Below are positions 25,764 through 34,893 of a stretch of DNA of 64,000 bases, piece after piece. Positions within the stretch are counted from its first letter, which is position 1. Each line of letters starts with the position of its first letter. Both the position numbers and the translations under genes were made by a program. The notes under the pieces were generated by a model. The model saw only the letters and a list, made by a program, of their open reading frames with translations. It did not search any database and had not been told where the DNA came from. This stretch comes from Cohaesibacter intestini (GTDB lineage Bacteria; Pseudomonadota; Alphaproteobacteria; Rhizobiales; Cohaesibacteraceae), in assembly GCF_003324485.1 (NCBI RefSeq), contig NZ_QODK01000003.1, positions 558,001-622,000 on the forward strand, read 5' to 3'.

Positions 25764-26176
25764 GTGCTTTCCCCGTTCCTCATCCTGGTCCTGCGACCAT
25801 TGGGCATCCTGATTTTGCATCCACTCCCATGATCTATTCATACAGCGTTCAGGCAGCGTGCGATAAGGCTGAATGCGACAGAAGAGATCAATCCCACACC
25901 GATTCTTTTACGGTGCTTGTCACAAGCCTGCAACCGGCTTTTCGGAAATTGCTCTCGCATTGTGTCGCTGGGCTTAGATGGATAAGACTTGTGTCTGAGA
26001 CGGACCATCTATGCTCTTGCCTTTGATGCAAGCATGTGTAGGGTAACGTACACGTAAGGTTTGAATCGGGAGACGGACCACCTTCCCAAATGCTTTGGAT
26101 GAGCGGGGAGCGACCGTCGAATTTGTTGAAGGCAGTCACCAGCCAAGGGGAAGGGACTGCTGCAAGGGAGACTAGA

Positions 26177-26554
26177 ATGCAAGACGTCATTATTTCGCGC
26201 ATCGCATCGGCCGCGGGTATTTCTGAAGAGATGGCTCAGGCAGCGGTGAAAATCATCCTCAACTTCCTTGCTAAGGAAGCCGACACCGACAAGGTGGAGC
26301 AGATTGCCGGAGCGCTCAATGCCAAGGAATTGCTTGAGGCAGAGAGCAATTCGGGCGGCGGACTGCTCGGTGGCCTGATGGGCGGCATGGGTGGTGCTAT
26401 GGCCGCTATGAGCGAGCTGAACAGTGCAGGTCTCGGCATGGGCGAAGTGAAGTCCGTTGCTGGCGAGATGATTGACATTGCCAAGGAACATGTCGACGAG
26501 TCGATTGTCGATGAAGTGATTTCATCGGTCCCCGGCCTGAGCCAAATCATCTAG
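26177..26554 (+). CDS. Small helical protein, DUF2267-like, with Gly/Met-rich centre
   Basis: 125 residues from ATG 26177 (GGGAGA before it). Helical termini flank a glycine- and methionine-rich stretch (GGGLLGGLMGGMGGAMAAM). The N-terminus resembles DUF2267-type helical repeats, but I do not assign it firmly. No signal peptide. A terminator follows at 26561. Confidence 0.65.
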   Translation: MQDVIISRIASAAGISEEMAQAAVKIILNFLAKEADTDKVEQIAGALNAKELLEAESNSGGGLLGGLMGGMGGAMAAMSELNSAGLGMGEVKSVAGEMIDIAKEHVDESIVDEVISSVPGLSQII

Positions 26555-26560
26555 TCAGAA

Positions 26561-26587
26561 AGCGGCCCTTGCGGGTCGCTTTTTTTT
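26561..26587 (+). terminator. Rho-independent terminator
   Basis: AGCGGCCC and GGGTCGCT (one G-U pair) around a 4-nt loop TTGC, then a run of Ts, downstream of the small helical protein gene. Confidence 0.8.
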
Positions 26588-26735
26588 GGCCCACTCTGGC
26601 TATGACGCGGTTGTTAACTGATCGGAACTTGATCAGTTGGCGACCACGGCGGGGATCAAATGGGGAGCCTGTCCAGTCTAATCATGAGCAAAAAGCTGGT
26701 TTGCAACGGACAGCGTTTGAACAGAGGAGAGAAGA

Positions 26736-27146
26736 ATGTCGTCCTATCCAATTGCGAAAATCGAGGGTATCGGTCCAACCTATGCGGAAAAACTCAAAGC
26801 CGTAGGCATTTCCAACACCAAGGCTTATCTGGAGCGTGCAAAGGATCCGGCTGGCCGCAAGGCGCTGGAAACCGAGACCGGGATTGAGCATGCCCGCATT
26901 CTGAAATGGGCCAATATGGCTGACCTGATGCGGATCAAGGGTGTCGGTGAGGAATATTCCGAACTGCTCGAAGCCGCTGGCGTCGACACGGTCAAGGAAT
27001 TGCGCAACCGCAATGCAGCCAATCTGACCGTCGCCATGAAAGAAGCCAACGAAAAGCGGAAGCTTGTTCGTCAGGTACCAGCCCAGAGCAATGTTGAACA
27101 GTGGGTGGCGCAGGCAAAAGAACTGCCGCCAATGATGACCTACTAA
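26736..27146 (+). CDS. DUF4332 protein with helix-hairpin-helix motifs
   Basis: 136 residues. Two helix-hairpin-helix-like segments are visible: IAKIEGIGPTYAEKLKAVGI and LMRIKGVGEEYSELLEAAGV, as in the DUF4332 family whose Hairpin motifs resemble DNA-binding HhH repeats. Function is unknown; nonspecific DNA contact is the natural guess. The ATG follows AGAGGAGAGAAG. A strong terminator follows at 27211. Confidence 0.85.
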   Translation: MSSYPIAKIEGIGPTYAEKLKAVGISNTKAYLERAKDPAGRKALETETGIEHARILKWANMADLMRIKGVGEEYSELLEAAGVDTVKELRNRNAANLTVAMKEANEKRKLVRQVPAQSNVEQWVAQAKELPPMMTY

Positions 27147-27210
27147 GCGAGTGCGAGCGGCTGGCCATCGCGGTTCGCGCGGTCAAAGGCTTGCCAGATG
27201 TGACAAGGAA

Positions 27211-27255
27211 AAGAGCTGGGCCAACCAACTATGATTGGCTCAGCTCTTTTTTTGC
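27211..27255 (+). terminator. Strong Rho-independent terminator after the DUF4332 gene
   Basis: 14-bp arms, 27211-27224 and 27235-27248 (AAGAGCTGGGCCAA against TTGGCTCAGCTCTT, one G-U pair), then a T-run. The convergent EF-hand gene ends at 27282, so it may also serve that gene. Confidence 0.88.
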
Positions 27256-27281
27256 AAATGGCCGGTCTGAAACGGTAGGGA

Positions 27282-28025
27282 TTATTGGGCTTGTTGTTGC
27301 CAGCGCATGCCCATACCGCGGCCCATTCCTCGGCCCATGCCCTGTCTCATCCCACGGCCCATACCGCGTTGCATGCCTTGTTTCATACCACGGCCCGGTC
27401 CCCAGGTCTGGTTGGACTGGCTGTTGTTGGCCATCTGCCCGTTGCGCGGCCCGAAGTCCGCGCTTGTCACTTTGCCGTCACCCGAACGATCCATACCGTC
27501 AAGCCAACGCTGGGTTTGAGCCAAGAATTCTTCCTTGGTCACGAAACCATCCTTGTTGGCATCATTGAAGGCGAGATCCATGCCAAACAGGCCACGCTGC
27601 CCATTGGTGGCTTCCTCTGGCGGCATTCTCTGGTTGGTCAGGAAGGCCGTGAACTCCTTGGCGACAATTTTGCCGTCTTCATCGTCATCCAGCACGCTGA
27701 AAAACTCGGCTCGACGCTCGTTGGCTTCTGCAAGGCTGACGGTGCCGTCTTCATCACTGTCCCAGCTATCGACGAACACCGGTTCTCCGGTGCGCTTACC
27801 ACGGTTGGGGAAGGCGTTGGTCTGAGTCTGATTGAAGTCCATTCTGCGGCCCATTCCCTGCCGCATGCCTGGTCCCATTCCTTGCCTCATGCCGGGGCGT
27901 TGCATTTGGAATTGACCGTTATTCTGTGTCATTTGCTGGTTGGTCTGATAACCGGGGCCAAAGGCCATTGCTGCGCCGGTCATAGCAACTGCCGCAATCA
28001 GAGCTCCGCTGAGAAGAGTTTTCAT
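27282..28025 (-). CDS. Exported EF-hand protein with cationic GMxx repeats
   Basis: 247 residues with a signal peptide (1-21, cleavage near AMA). Four EF-hand loops follow: 89-100 (DSDEDGTVSLAE), 113-124 (DDDEDGKIVAKE), 155-166 (DANKDGFVTKEE) and 179-190 (DRSGDGKVTSAD), so calcium binding is expected. Two tracts of the tetrapeptide GMxx flank this domain: four copies at 45-60 and seven copies at 213-240, with basic or polar residues in the x places. ATG at 28025 follows AGGAG. Periplasmic or secreted calcium-binding protein of unknown role; Met-rich tracts could also bind Cu(I). Confidence 0.82.
   Translation of the reverse strand: MKTLLSGALIAAVAMTGAAMAFGPGYQTNQQMTQNNGQFQMQRPGMRQGMGPGMRQGMGRRMDFNQTQTNAFPNRGKRTGEPVFVDSWDSDEDGTVSLAEANERRAEFFSVLDDDEDGKIVAKEFTAFLTNQRMPPEEATNGQRGLFGMDLAFNDANKDGFVTKEEFLAQTQRWLDGMDRSGDGKVTSADFGPRNGQMANNSQSNQTWGPGRGMKQGMQRGMGRGMRQGMGRGMGRGMGMRWQQQAQ
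27306..27389 (-). repeat. Twelve-base tandem repeat encoding seven GMxx units
   Basis: 84 bp at the 3' end of the EF-hand gene encode GMKQ, GMQR, GMGR, GMRQ, GMGR, GMGR, GMGM in a row (residues 213-240). A second tract of four units lies at 27846-27893. The 12-bp period makes slippage and copy-number change likely. Confidence 0.85.
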
Positions 28026-28262
28026 GATGGTCTCCTGTGTCGAGTTGGTCTGTATATTCAGATCTTAGCAACAATAGGAGCGGTTGACGTGGCTCTGGCG
28101 CCAAACAGGCAAATGAGATCCCAGTTTTTTGGTAACCCACTGTATCGTGTTTCCGGACGGACAAGCTTTGTTACAAAACACAAAAAATGCCGCGATGAAG
28201 CGGCATTCTTTGCAAGGCAGACCGAGAATCGGTCTTGCTGTCATCATCGAAGAGCCTATTGC

Positions 28263-28997
28263 TCAGGCAAGTGAGATCTGGGCGTAACGCAAAGCTTCAA
28301 CCACCGTCTGGGTCTTGTTGGCCGCTTGCATCTTCTCTGAAGCATTTTGCAGATGGGCATGCACCGTCCGCTGGGAAATTTCCAACTCAACGGCAATGTC
28401 ATTGGCAGTCTTGCCTTCCGCCGTCTTGCTCAGAACCATCTTTTCGCGCACAGACAGTTCGCCGGGACGGGGCGGCAGCAATGGCTTGACGCTGTGCATC
28501 GCTTCCATATCGCGACTGATCATGCTCATGGCATTGCACAGGTCAGCATCGGAAATGGTAACGTTGGCGCCGGCCAGAAGGATCAGTATCTGCAACTGCT
28601 CGAGCGGAATATGCATGCCGATCAGTGAGTCGAAACCATTCTGGTCACCGCTATTGCGTTTAAGCAAACCATATAGAGGAGCGTTTGCCAGCCATTCGGT
28701 TTCTGCGCCATTTGATAGCAAGCGGACCGGCCTGTAAGCCACCGCAAGACGTCGCACGAGCGCATCATTACCGCGAATCTGTGACAATTGAACCGGCGTG
28801 AATGGCTCTTGGCCCCAATTTTGGTGAAGCACGAGCTTGCTCATGTCACGACCAGGAAGGGGGATGCCCGAAATCAGAACACGTTCCACACCATAAGTGC
28901 GAAATCGTTGCCCAATTTCCTGATATAAACCTTTTGTGCCACCGCGATTCTGTCCGGACAGAATCGCCTCGTTGGCAGACCATTGGGTATGGAACAT
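28263..28997 (-). CDS. LuxR-type transcriptional regulator without an adjacent LuxI
   Basis: 244 residues. The C-terminal LuxR helix-turn-helix is clear (LSVREKMVLSKTAEGKTANDIAVELEISQRTVHAHLQNASEKM). The N-terminal ~150 residues lie where LuxR-family autoinducer-binding domains sit but have no obvious conserved Trp/Asp pattern I can verify. No luxI homologue is near, so a solo regulator is the working label. It lies between the EF-hand gene (same strand, 237 bp downstream) and an 815-bp spacer before the mutase operon. Confidence 0.75.
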   Translation of the reverse strand: MFHTQWSANEAILSGQNRGGTKGLYQEIGQRFRTYGVERVLISGIPLPGRDMSKLVLHQNWGQEPFTPVQLSQIRGNDALVRRLAVAYRPVRLLSNGAETEWLANAPLYGLLKRNSGDQNGFDSLIGMHIPLEQLQILILLAGANVTISDADLCNAMSMISRDMEAMHSVKPLLPPRPGELSVREKMVLSKTAEGKTANDIAVELEISQRTVHAHLQNASEKMQAANKTQTVVEALRYAQISLA

Positions 28998-29811
28998 TTA
29001 TCTTTTTCTGCAATTCTGGTGTTGCGATCTGAGCGCCCCATCGAGACGCCTGATTTGTTATTTAAGGCAACATGAATCGCAATCCCGAACATTCAGGATC
29101 GAAATACAGTCGCTTTCCCCACTTTTACCCGTAGATATACCTGAACCATTGTTCCCTAAAGGGCAACCCAAAAGAGTGACAGCGCGACCATAAATATGGG
29201 GTTCTGAACAGATGTGAACGGCGGTTATAACGTTGGATTTGGCAAAAATGACGATGGTTTCGTCAAGTCTGCGAAAAAAACAATCGACCTATGCCTGTAA
29301 GACAAAGCGGAAATGCCAGATCACCGGTGCGATGATTCGTAACAGTCTGGACTAGGCAGGGGTTAGGCATTTTCCCTGAGAATTTCGCCAGTTTCCGCAG
29401 CCTGAGAAAATGTATTTGAGACATATCAAACCCAAACCGGACCATTTGGCCAGCTTGCGGAACGGACGGGTGGGTCTTAAACCATAGTTGGATCCCGACC
29501 AGTTCGGTCACCTTCAATCCGTCGTTGAATCGTTGGGCCAGAATGGCTTCCGATTTCGGGTCCACGGCATTCGACAAGAACATCATGAGAGCTGAGGAGA
29601 ATAGCGCATCTTTGGACAGGGACTTGCGATATAACAAAGCGGTCGATGTTCAGTGCTCTATCATTCAGTTCAGATGCATGTTTCGCAAGGGAAGCGCCAA
29701 ACCGCTGAGTGAGCGAGAGGGGCGGCGTTTGGGAAACTCAATCCGAGGTTGGAGCAGGGGCGCGAGCGGCGTGTTTCCTGTATTCATCTTTAACTAACTG
29801 GAGCGAACACG
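28998..29811. other. 814-bp spacer before the mutase operon, no convincing gene
   Basis: It includes TGACGA-N5-TCGTCA (29249-29265), a possible operator or weak hairpin. Two modest frames, a reverse 124-aa one at 29263-29637 and a forward 90-aa one at 29525-29797, have no recognisable homology. A long regulated leader for the mutase operon is plausible. I see no cobalamin riboswitch signature that I can defend. Confidence 0.4.
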
Positions 29812-31635
29812 ATGAGCGATGCTCTGAGGATAACTGACACTTTTCCTGGCTTCTCCCGTGATGAATGGGTTGCGGCAGTAGAAAAGGCCCTCAAAGGGAA
29901 ACCTGTTTCCCGCCTGACCACCAAGACCGTTGATGGTCTTGAAGTGGAACCAATGTATCACCGTGCCAAAGGCAAAGAGCCTCTGGCCATGCGTGCAGAC
30001 AACACCCCTTGGGCTGTTGCTCAGCGCGTCGACAATCCAGATGTCGCTAAAGCTAACAAGCAAGCGCTGGACGACCTGAAAAACGGCTCCAACATGCTGG
30101 TTGTTCCTTTCGCAGGCAGCGCAGCCGCCCGTGGCTACGGTATTGCCGCTGACAAGGACGCAATCGCCAAAGCACTCGACGGTGTCATGCTTGACGTCGT
30201 TAGCCTCCGCCTCGAAGGCGCTGGCCAGGCTGCTTTCGTAGAGTTCGTTGAAGCTAAGGGCGCTGCCCCAGCTGGTCTCTGCCTGTCCTTCGGTTTTGAT
30301 CCTCTGGGCAATTTCGCTTCCACTGGTGGTGTTGCTACCGGTTGGGCAGCTGAACTGGCTGAAACCATCCGTGGCTTGCAGGACAAAGGCTTCAAAGGCC
30401 CATTCATCACTGTTGATGGCCGTCCTTACCATGATGCTGGCGCTTCCGATTCTCAGGAACTCGGCGCTGTTGTCGCAACCATCATCACCTATGTGAAGGC
30501 GCTTGAAGAAAACGGCTTTGACACCGCAGAGGCATTTGGTCTCATCGATGTCACCCTGTCCGTAAGCGCTGACCAGTTCGGTTCCCTGTCCAAACTGCGC
30601 GCCATGCGTAAACTGTGGGCGAACCTGCTGGATGCTGCTGGCGTTGAGTTCAAAGCGCTCAGCCTGCATGCTGAAACCTCCTTCGCTATGACCACCCGCC
30701 TGGATCCATGGGTAAACACCCTGCGCGTATCCACCGCTGGCTTCGCTGCTGGTGTTGGTGGTGCAAACAGCGTTTGCATCCTGCCACATGCCATCGCACT
30801 TGGCCTGCCAAATGCTCTGGGTCGTCGTATCGTTCGTAACCTGCAGATCATGCTGATCGAGGAATCCAACCTCTATCGCGTCACTGACCCTGCAGCTGGT
30901 TCGGGCTATGTTGAAGATCTGACCGACCAGTATGGCAACGCTGCTTGGGCTCTGTTCCAGGAAATCTTTGCTGCCGGCGGTATTGACGCAGCTCTGAAAT
31001 CCGGTCTGGTTCAGGAAGCTATCGCCAAGTCGAGCGAAGTCCGTAACGCACTGATCGCCAAGCGTAAAGAAGCGCTGACCGGTTCTTCCGCATTCCCGAA
31101 CATTCTGGAAGGCGAAACCGCTGTTGACGAAGCTGAACGCACCGAATTGGCTGCTGCTCCAGCAGGCGAATCTTGCGAACCTCTCAAAGTCTTCCGCTAC
31201 TCCATGCCTTTCGAAGCGCTGCGTGATGCTGCCAAAGCTGCCGGTGAACCAACCGTCTTCTTTGCACAGATCGGTAAAATTGCCGAATTCACCGCACGTG
31301 CAACCTGGGCGAAAAACTTCTTCGAAGCCGGTGGCATCAAGTCTCTGTCCGATCAGAACTTCTTGGAAACTGGCGAAATCGGCGCAGCCTTCAAGGCTTC
31401 CGGTGCGAAAATCGCTTGTCTCGTAGCGTCTGATGCTCGCTATGAAGAAATGGGCGAAGAAGTTGCCAAGGAACTCAAAGAAGCTGGCGTTGAAATGCTC
31501 TGGCTGGCTGGTCGTCCTGCTGACATCATGGAAAAACTGTCTGCTGCCGGTGTTGAAGCTTACTGCTTCGAAGGCTGCGACGTTCTTGGTGAACTGCAGA
31601 ACATCCACGCTCGTTTGGGCATCGCGCAGGCTTAA
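29812..31635 (+). CDS. mutA: Methylmalonyl-CoA mutase small (alpha-like) subunit
   Basis: 607 residues, the length of the smaller mutase subunit. It shows the TIM-barrel substrate domain (EVEPMYHRAKGKEP, VGGANSVCILPHAIALGLPN, RNLQIMLIEESNL, DPAAGSGYVE) and a cobalamin-domain-like C-terminus that lacks the DxHxxG histidine motif (ACLVASDARYEEMG), as expected for the non-catalytic subunit. The start follows TGGAGCG. It is followed by the catalytic subunit 19 bp later, so the two form an operon. Codon use (CGT, GGT, CTG, GCT, GTT; almost no TTA, CTA or TCA) is unlike that of neighbours and suggests very high expression. Confidence 0.93.
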   Translation: MSDALRITDTFPGFSRDEWVAAVEKALKGKPVSRLTTKTVDGLEVEPMYHRAKGKEPLAMRADNTPWAVAQRVDNPDVAKANKQALDDLKNGSNMLVVPFAGSAAARGYGIAADKDAIAKALDGVMLDVVSLRLEGAGQAAFVEFVEAKGAAPAGLCLSFGFDPLGNFASTGGVATGWAAELAETIRGLQDKGFKGPFITVDGRPYHDAGASDSQELGAVVATIITYVKALEENGFDTAEAFGLIDVTLSVSADQFGSLSKLRAMRKLWANLLDAAGVEFKALSLHAETSFAMTTRLDPWVNTLRVSTAGFAAGVGGANSVCILPHAIALGLPNALGRRIVRNLQIMLIEESNLYRVTDPAAGSGYVEDLTDQYGNAAWALFQEIFAAGGIDAALKSGLVQEAIAKSSEVRNALIAKRKEALTGSSAFPNILEGETAVDEAERTELAAAPAGESCEPLKVFRYSMPFEALRDAAKAAGEPTVFFAQIGKIAEFTARATWAKNFFEAGGIKSLSDQNFLETGEIGAAFKASGAKIACLVASDARYEEMGEEVAKELKEAGVEMLWLAGRPADIMEKLSAAGVEAYCFEGCDVLGELQNIHARLGIAQA

Positions 31636-31654
31636 GGCTTAAGGAACTTGAATT

Positions 31655-33799
31655 ATGAGCAAACTCCCTAATTTTGCCGACGTCGCATTCAAGCCTGAAG
31701 GCCCAGTGGCCAATGGCTCCGACGCTTCCTGGATGACCCCTGAGGGCATCGCAGTGAAGAACACCTACACCGATGCTGACATCGCATCCTACGACTTCCT
31801 GGACAGCTACCCAGGTATGGCTCCGTTCGCTCGTGGCCCATACCCGACCATGTATACCCAGCGTCCTTGGACTGTTCGTCAGTATGCCGGTTTCTCCACC
31901 GCTGAAGAATCCAACGCATTCTACCGTCGTAACCTGGCCGCTGGTCAGAAAGGTCTCTCCATCGCGTTTGACCTTGCAACCCACCGCGGTTACGACTCTG
32001 ATCACCCTCGCGTGGTCGGTGACGTTGGTATGGCTGGTGTGGCCATCGACAGCATCTACGACATGCGCACCCTGTTCGACGGTATTCCGCTCGACAAGAT
32101 GTCCGTGTCCATGACCATGAACGGCGCCGTTCTTCCAGTTCTGGCTCTGTACATCACCGCAGCTGAAGAGCAGGGCGTAGACCAGAAGTTGCTGGCCGGT
32201 ACCATTCAGAACGACATTCTGAAAGAGTTCATGGTCCGTAACACCTACATCTATCCACCAGCACCTTCCATGCGCATCATTTCGGACATCTTTGCGTACA
32301 CCTCGCAGAACATGCCGAAATTCAACTCGATCTCGATCTCCGGTTACCACATGCAAGAAGCAGGTGCGACCGCTGACCTCGAGCTGGCATACACCATCGC
32401 CGATGGTCTGGAATACATCAAGTCTGGTGTAGAAACCGGCCTCGACGTTGATGCCTTCGCACCGCGCCTGTCCTTCTTCTGGGCAATTGGCATGAACTTC
32501 TTCATGGAAGTTGCCAAAATGCGCGCTGGTCGTCTGGTATGGGCGAAATTGGTCAAGGAACGCTTCAATCCGAAGAATCCTAAATCCTACTCCCTGCGTA
32601 CCCACTCCCAGACTTCTGGTTGGTCTTTGACCGCTCAGGACGTTTACAACAACATCGGTCGTACCGCGATCGAAGCAATGGGTGCGACCCAGGGCCACAC
32701 GCAGTCCCTGCACACCAACGCGCTTGACGAAGCACTGGCTCTGCCAACTGACTTCTCTGCTCGTATTGCTCGTAACACCCAGCTGTTCCTGCAGCAGGAA
32801 AGCGGCACCACCAAAGTGATCGACCCATGGGGTGGCTCCAACTATGTTGAGAAACTGACTGCCGAGCTGGTAGAAAAAGTACTCAAGCATATCGAGGAAG
32901 TCGACGAACTGGGCGGCATGGCAAAAGCCATCGAATCTGGTGTTCCTAAGCTTCGCATCGAAGAAGCTTCTGCGAAAACTCAGGCTCGCATCGACTCCGG
33001 TTCCCAGACCGTTGTTGGCGTGAACAAGTATGTTCCAGAAGTTGACGAGCAGATCGAAGTTCTTAAAGTGGAAAATACGGTTGTTCGTCAGCAGCAGCTT
33101 GAAAAACTCGAGCGCCTGCGGGCCGAGCGTAGTCAGGCTGATGTCGACTCCGCTCTGACCGCTCTGACCAACGCATGTGCGGCTGGCGATGGCAACTTGC
33201 TTGACCTCTCCGTGAAAGCTGCTCGCGTTAAGGCAACTGTTGGTGAGATCTCCGACGCTATCGAGAAAGTCGTTGGCCGTCACAAAGCAGAGATCAAGTC
33301 CATCTCCGGTGTCTACCGTAAAGAGGCTGCTGCGATGTCCGACAAAATCGAGAAGATCGAAAAACTGGTTGCTGACTTCGAGAAAAACGACGGTCGTCGT
33401 CCTCGTATCCTCATCGCCAAAATGGGCCAGGACGGCCACGATCGCGGCCAGAAAGTGGTTGCATCCGGCTTTGCTGACCTCGGCTTCGACGTTGATATCG
33501 GACCTCTCTTCCAGACCCCAGAAGAATCTGGCCGTCAGGCAGTTGAAAACGACGTTCACGTCGTAGCAGCTTCCTCTCTGGCAGCTGGTCACCTGACCCT
33601 GGTTCCTGCTCTGAAGAAAGTGCTCGAAGACGAAGGTCGTGGCGACATCATGATCGTTGCTGGTGGTGTTATTCCTCCACAGGATTACGATGCTCTCTAC
33701 GAAGCTGGCGCTGCAGCGATCTACGCTCCAGGCACCGTGATTGCAGACTCCGCAATCGACGTGATCGAAAAACTCAACGAGCGTCTCGGCTACAAATAA
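31655..33799 (+). CDS. mutB: Methylmalonyl-CoA mutase large (catalytic) subunit
   Basis: 714 residues. The N-terminal barrel has [37 protein letters not shown] and WDTIEMTGT-type sequence equivalents; the C-terminal cobalamin-binding domain has the DxHxxG motif in [10 protein letters not shown] and the LSSLAAGH-like SSLAAGHL. It interconverts methylmalonyl-CoA and succinyl-CoA with adenosylcobalamin in propionate, branched-chain amino acid and ethylmalonyl-CoA pathways. It carries the same extreme codon bias as the small subunit. A strong terminator follows at 33826. MeaB, its chaperone, is 14 kb upstream. Confidence 0.95.
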   Translation: MSKLPNFADVAFKPEGPVANGSDASWMTPEGIAVKNTYTDADIASYDFLDSYPGMAPFARGPYPTMYTQRPWTVRQYAGFSTAEESNAFYRRNLAAGQKGLSIAFDLATHRGYDSDHPRVVGDVGMAGVAIDSIYDMRTLFDGIPLDKMSVSMTMNGAVLPVLALYITAAEEQGVDQKLLAGTIQNDILKEFMVRNTYIYPPAPSMRIISDIFAYTSQNMPKFNSISISGYHMQEAGATADLELAYTIADGLEYIKSGVETGLDVDAFAPRLSFFWAIGMNFFMEVAKMRAGRLVWAKLVKERFNPKNPKSYSLRTHSQTSGWSLTAQDVYNNIGRTAIEAMGATQGHTQSLHTNALDEALALPTDFSARIARNTQLFLQQESGTTKVIDPWGGSNYVEKLTAELVEKVLKHIEEVDELGGMAKAIESGVPKLRIEEASAKTQARIDSGSQTVVGVNKYVPEVDEQIEVLKVENTVVRQQQLEKLERLRAERSQADVDSALTALTNACAAGDGNLLDLSVKAARVKATVGEISDAIEKVVGRHKAEIKSISGVYRKEAAAMSDKIEKIEKLVADFEKNDGRRPRILIAKMGQDGHDRGQKVVASGFADLGFDVDIGPLFQTPEESGRQAVENDVHVVAASSLAAGHLTLVPALKKVLEDEGRGDIMIVAGGVIPPQDYDALYEAGAAAIYAPGTVIADSAIDVIEKLNERLGYK

Positions 33800-33825
33800 G
33801 TCGCCCAACGTTCGAACGAGATAGG

Positions 33826-33855
33826 AAAGCCGCCCCACGGGGCGGCTTTCTTTTT
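33826..33855 (+). terminator. Rho-independent terminator of the mutase operon
   Basis: Perfect 11-bp arms (AAAGCCGCCCC at 33826-33836 and GGGGCGGCTTT at 33839-33849) around a 2-nt loop, followed by CTTTTT. Confidence 0.92.
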
Positions 33856-33937
33856 ATCTGGCATCTTGATCCCCTTGTCACAGATCCCACCTATGGATGA
33901 TCCAAGCCGCATTCAGCAGCCATAGGGGGATACATCC

Positions 33938-34258
33938 ATGCTGATCACCACCACCGATAATGTCGAAGGCCACCAGATCGTTGACTATAAAGGCATGGTC
34001 AATGGCGAGGCCATTCTGGGTGCCAACGTCTTCAAGGACTTTTTTGCCGGAATCCGAGATATCGTCGGTGGTCGGGCCGGAGCCTATGAAGGCGAGTTGC
34101 AAAAGGCGCGGGACATTGCCCTTGACGAAATGACCGAATATGCCCAGCGCCTCGGAGCCAATGCTGTGATTGGCGTTGACGTGGATTATGAAACGGTCGG
34201 TGAGCGTGGCTCGATGCTGATGGTCGCAGCCTCTGGTACTGCTGTCGTCATCAAGTAA
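33938..34258 (+). CDS. YbjQ/DUF74-family protein
   Basis: 106 residues, the usual size of YbjQ proteins, which form pentamers with a heavy-metal-binding-like fold. Landmarks are [34 protein letters not shown] and [14 protein letters not shown]. Function is not known for certain. ATG 33938 follows TAGGGGG. Confidence 0.9.
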   Translation: MLITTTDNVEGHQIVDYKGMVNGEAILGANVFKDFFAGIRDIVGGRAGAYEGELQKARDIALDEMTEYAQRLGANAVIGVDVDYETVGERGSMLMVAASGTAVVIK

Positions 34259-34305
34259 CGAATCTGCAATAGTCTCACGCAAACAGAACAGACAAGAGAC
34301 TTGCC

Positions 34306-34893
34306 ATGAAGAGCATCTGCATTTTTTGCGGCGCCAGTTGGGGCCGCAAGAAGGAATTTGAACAAGCTGCCATCACCCTATCGAAGGAAATCGTGCGCAG
34401 AGGTTACCGCGTCGTTTATGGCGGCTCCTCGGTTGGTCTGATGGGCGTCGTCGCCGATGCCGCATTGGAAGCGGGTGGCGAAGTGATTGGGGTCCTGCCC
34501 GATGCCTTGATGCGCAAGGAAGTCGACCACAAAGGCCTCACCGAGCTGCATATTGTCGACAGTATGCATACCCGTAAAGCCATGATGGTCGAACTGTCCG
34601 ATGGTTTTGTCTCGCTCCCCGGTGGGGCAGGGACCATGGACGAAATGTTCGAGGTCTGGACATGGGGCATGCTCGGTTGGCACGGCAAGCCATCTGCGTT
34701 GCTCAATGTCGATGGATATTATGACCATCTCATCAAGTTCTTCGACAACATGGTGGCCGAAGCCTTTGTCAAGCAAGGCCACCGCGATATGCTGATTGTT
34801 GAGGAACAGGTGACCGCATTGCTCGATCGCATGGAGGGCTATCAAGCCCCTCAGAATGTCGGCAAATGGATCACCAAGGAAAGCCTGACCTGA
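34306..34893 (+). CDS. LOG-family phosphoribohydrolase-like protein (TIGR00730)
   Basis: 195 residues with the family motifs CIFCGASWG, GGSSVGLMGVVADAAL and PGGAGTMDEMFEVWTW. Members remove ribose 5-phosphate from nucleotides such as cytokinin riboside monophosphates; the physiological substrate in bacteria is often unclear. Its stop codon overlaps the next gene's ATG (TGATG), so the two are translationally coupled. Confidence 0.92.
   Translation: MKSICIFCGASWGRKKEFEQAAITLSKEIVRRGYRVVYGGSSVGLMGVVADAALEAGGEVIGVLPDALMRKEVDHKGLTELHIVDSMHTRKAMMVELSDGFVSLPGGAGTMDEMFEVWTWGMLGWHGKPSALLNVDGYYDHLIKFFDNMVAEAFVKQGHRDMLIVEEQVTALLDRMEGYQAPQNVGKWITKESLT

Noticed and set aside
27306-27389. Possible CRISPR-like repeat array
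   Set aside because: The repeats are 12 bp, contiguous, in frame and encode GMxx units; there are no spacers.
27285-28274. Forward 329-codon frame over the EF-hand gene
   Set aside because: His/Ala-rich shadow of a repetitive gene on the other strand; no start signal.
28263-28997. Quorum-sensing pair
   Set aside because: Only the LuxR-type gene is present; no LuxI-like synthase occurs in the neighbouring genes.
29263-29637. Reverse 124-codon frame in the spacer before the mutase operon
   Set aside because: No ribosome site, no recognisable homology; left as unexplained rather than called a gene.
28998-29811. Cobalamin riboswitch upstream of the mutase operon
   Set aside because: I looked for a B12-box-like conserved core and did not find one that I can defend by eye; a covariance-model search (Rfam RF00174) would decide.
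29794-31608. Reverse open frame of about 604 codons over the small mutase subunit
   Set aside because: It is in register with the sense codons and exists because the sense gene avoids TTA, CTA and TCA codons. The peptide is not protein-like (Phe- and Cys-rich, no domains).
31526-33838. Reverse open frame of about 770 codons over the large mutase subunit
   Set aside because: Same cause as above. The frame runs past the gene only until the next chance stop, and it has no recognisable domain.
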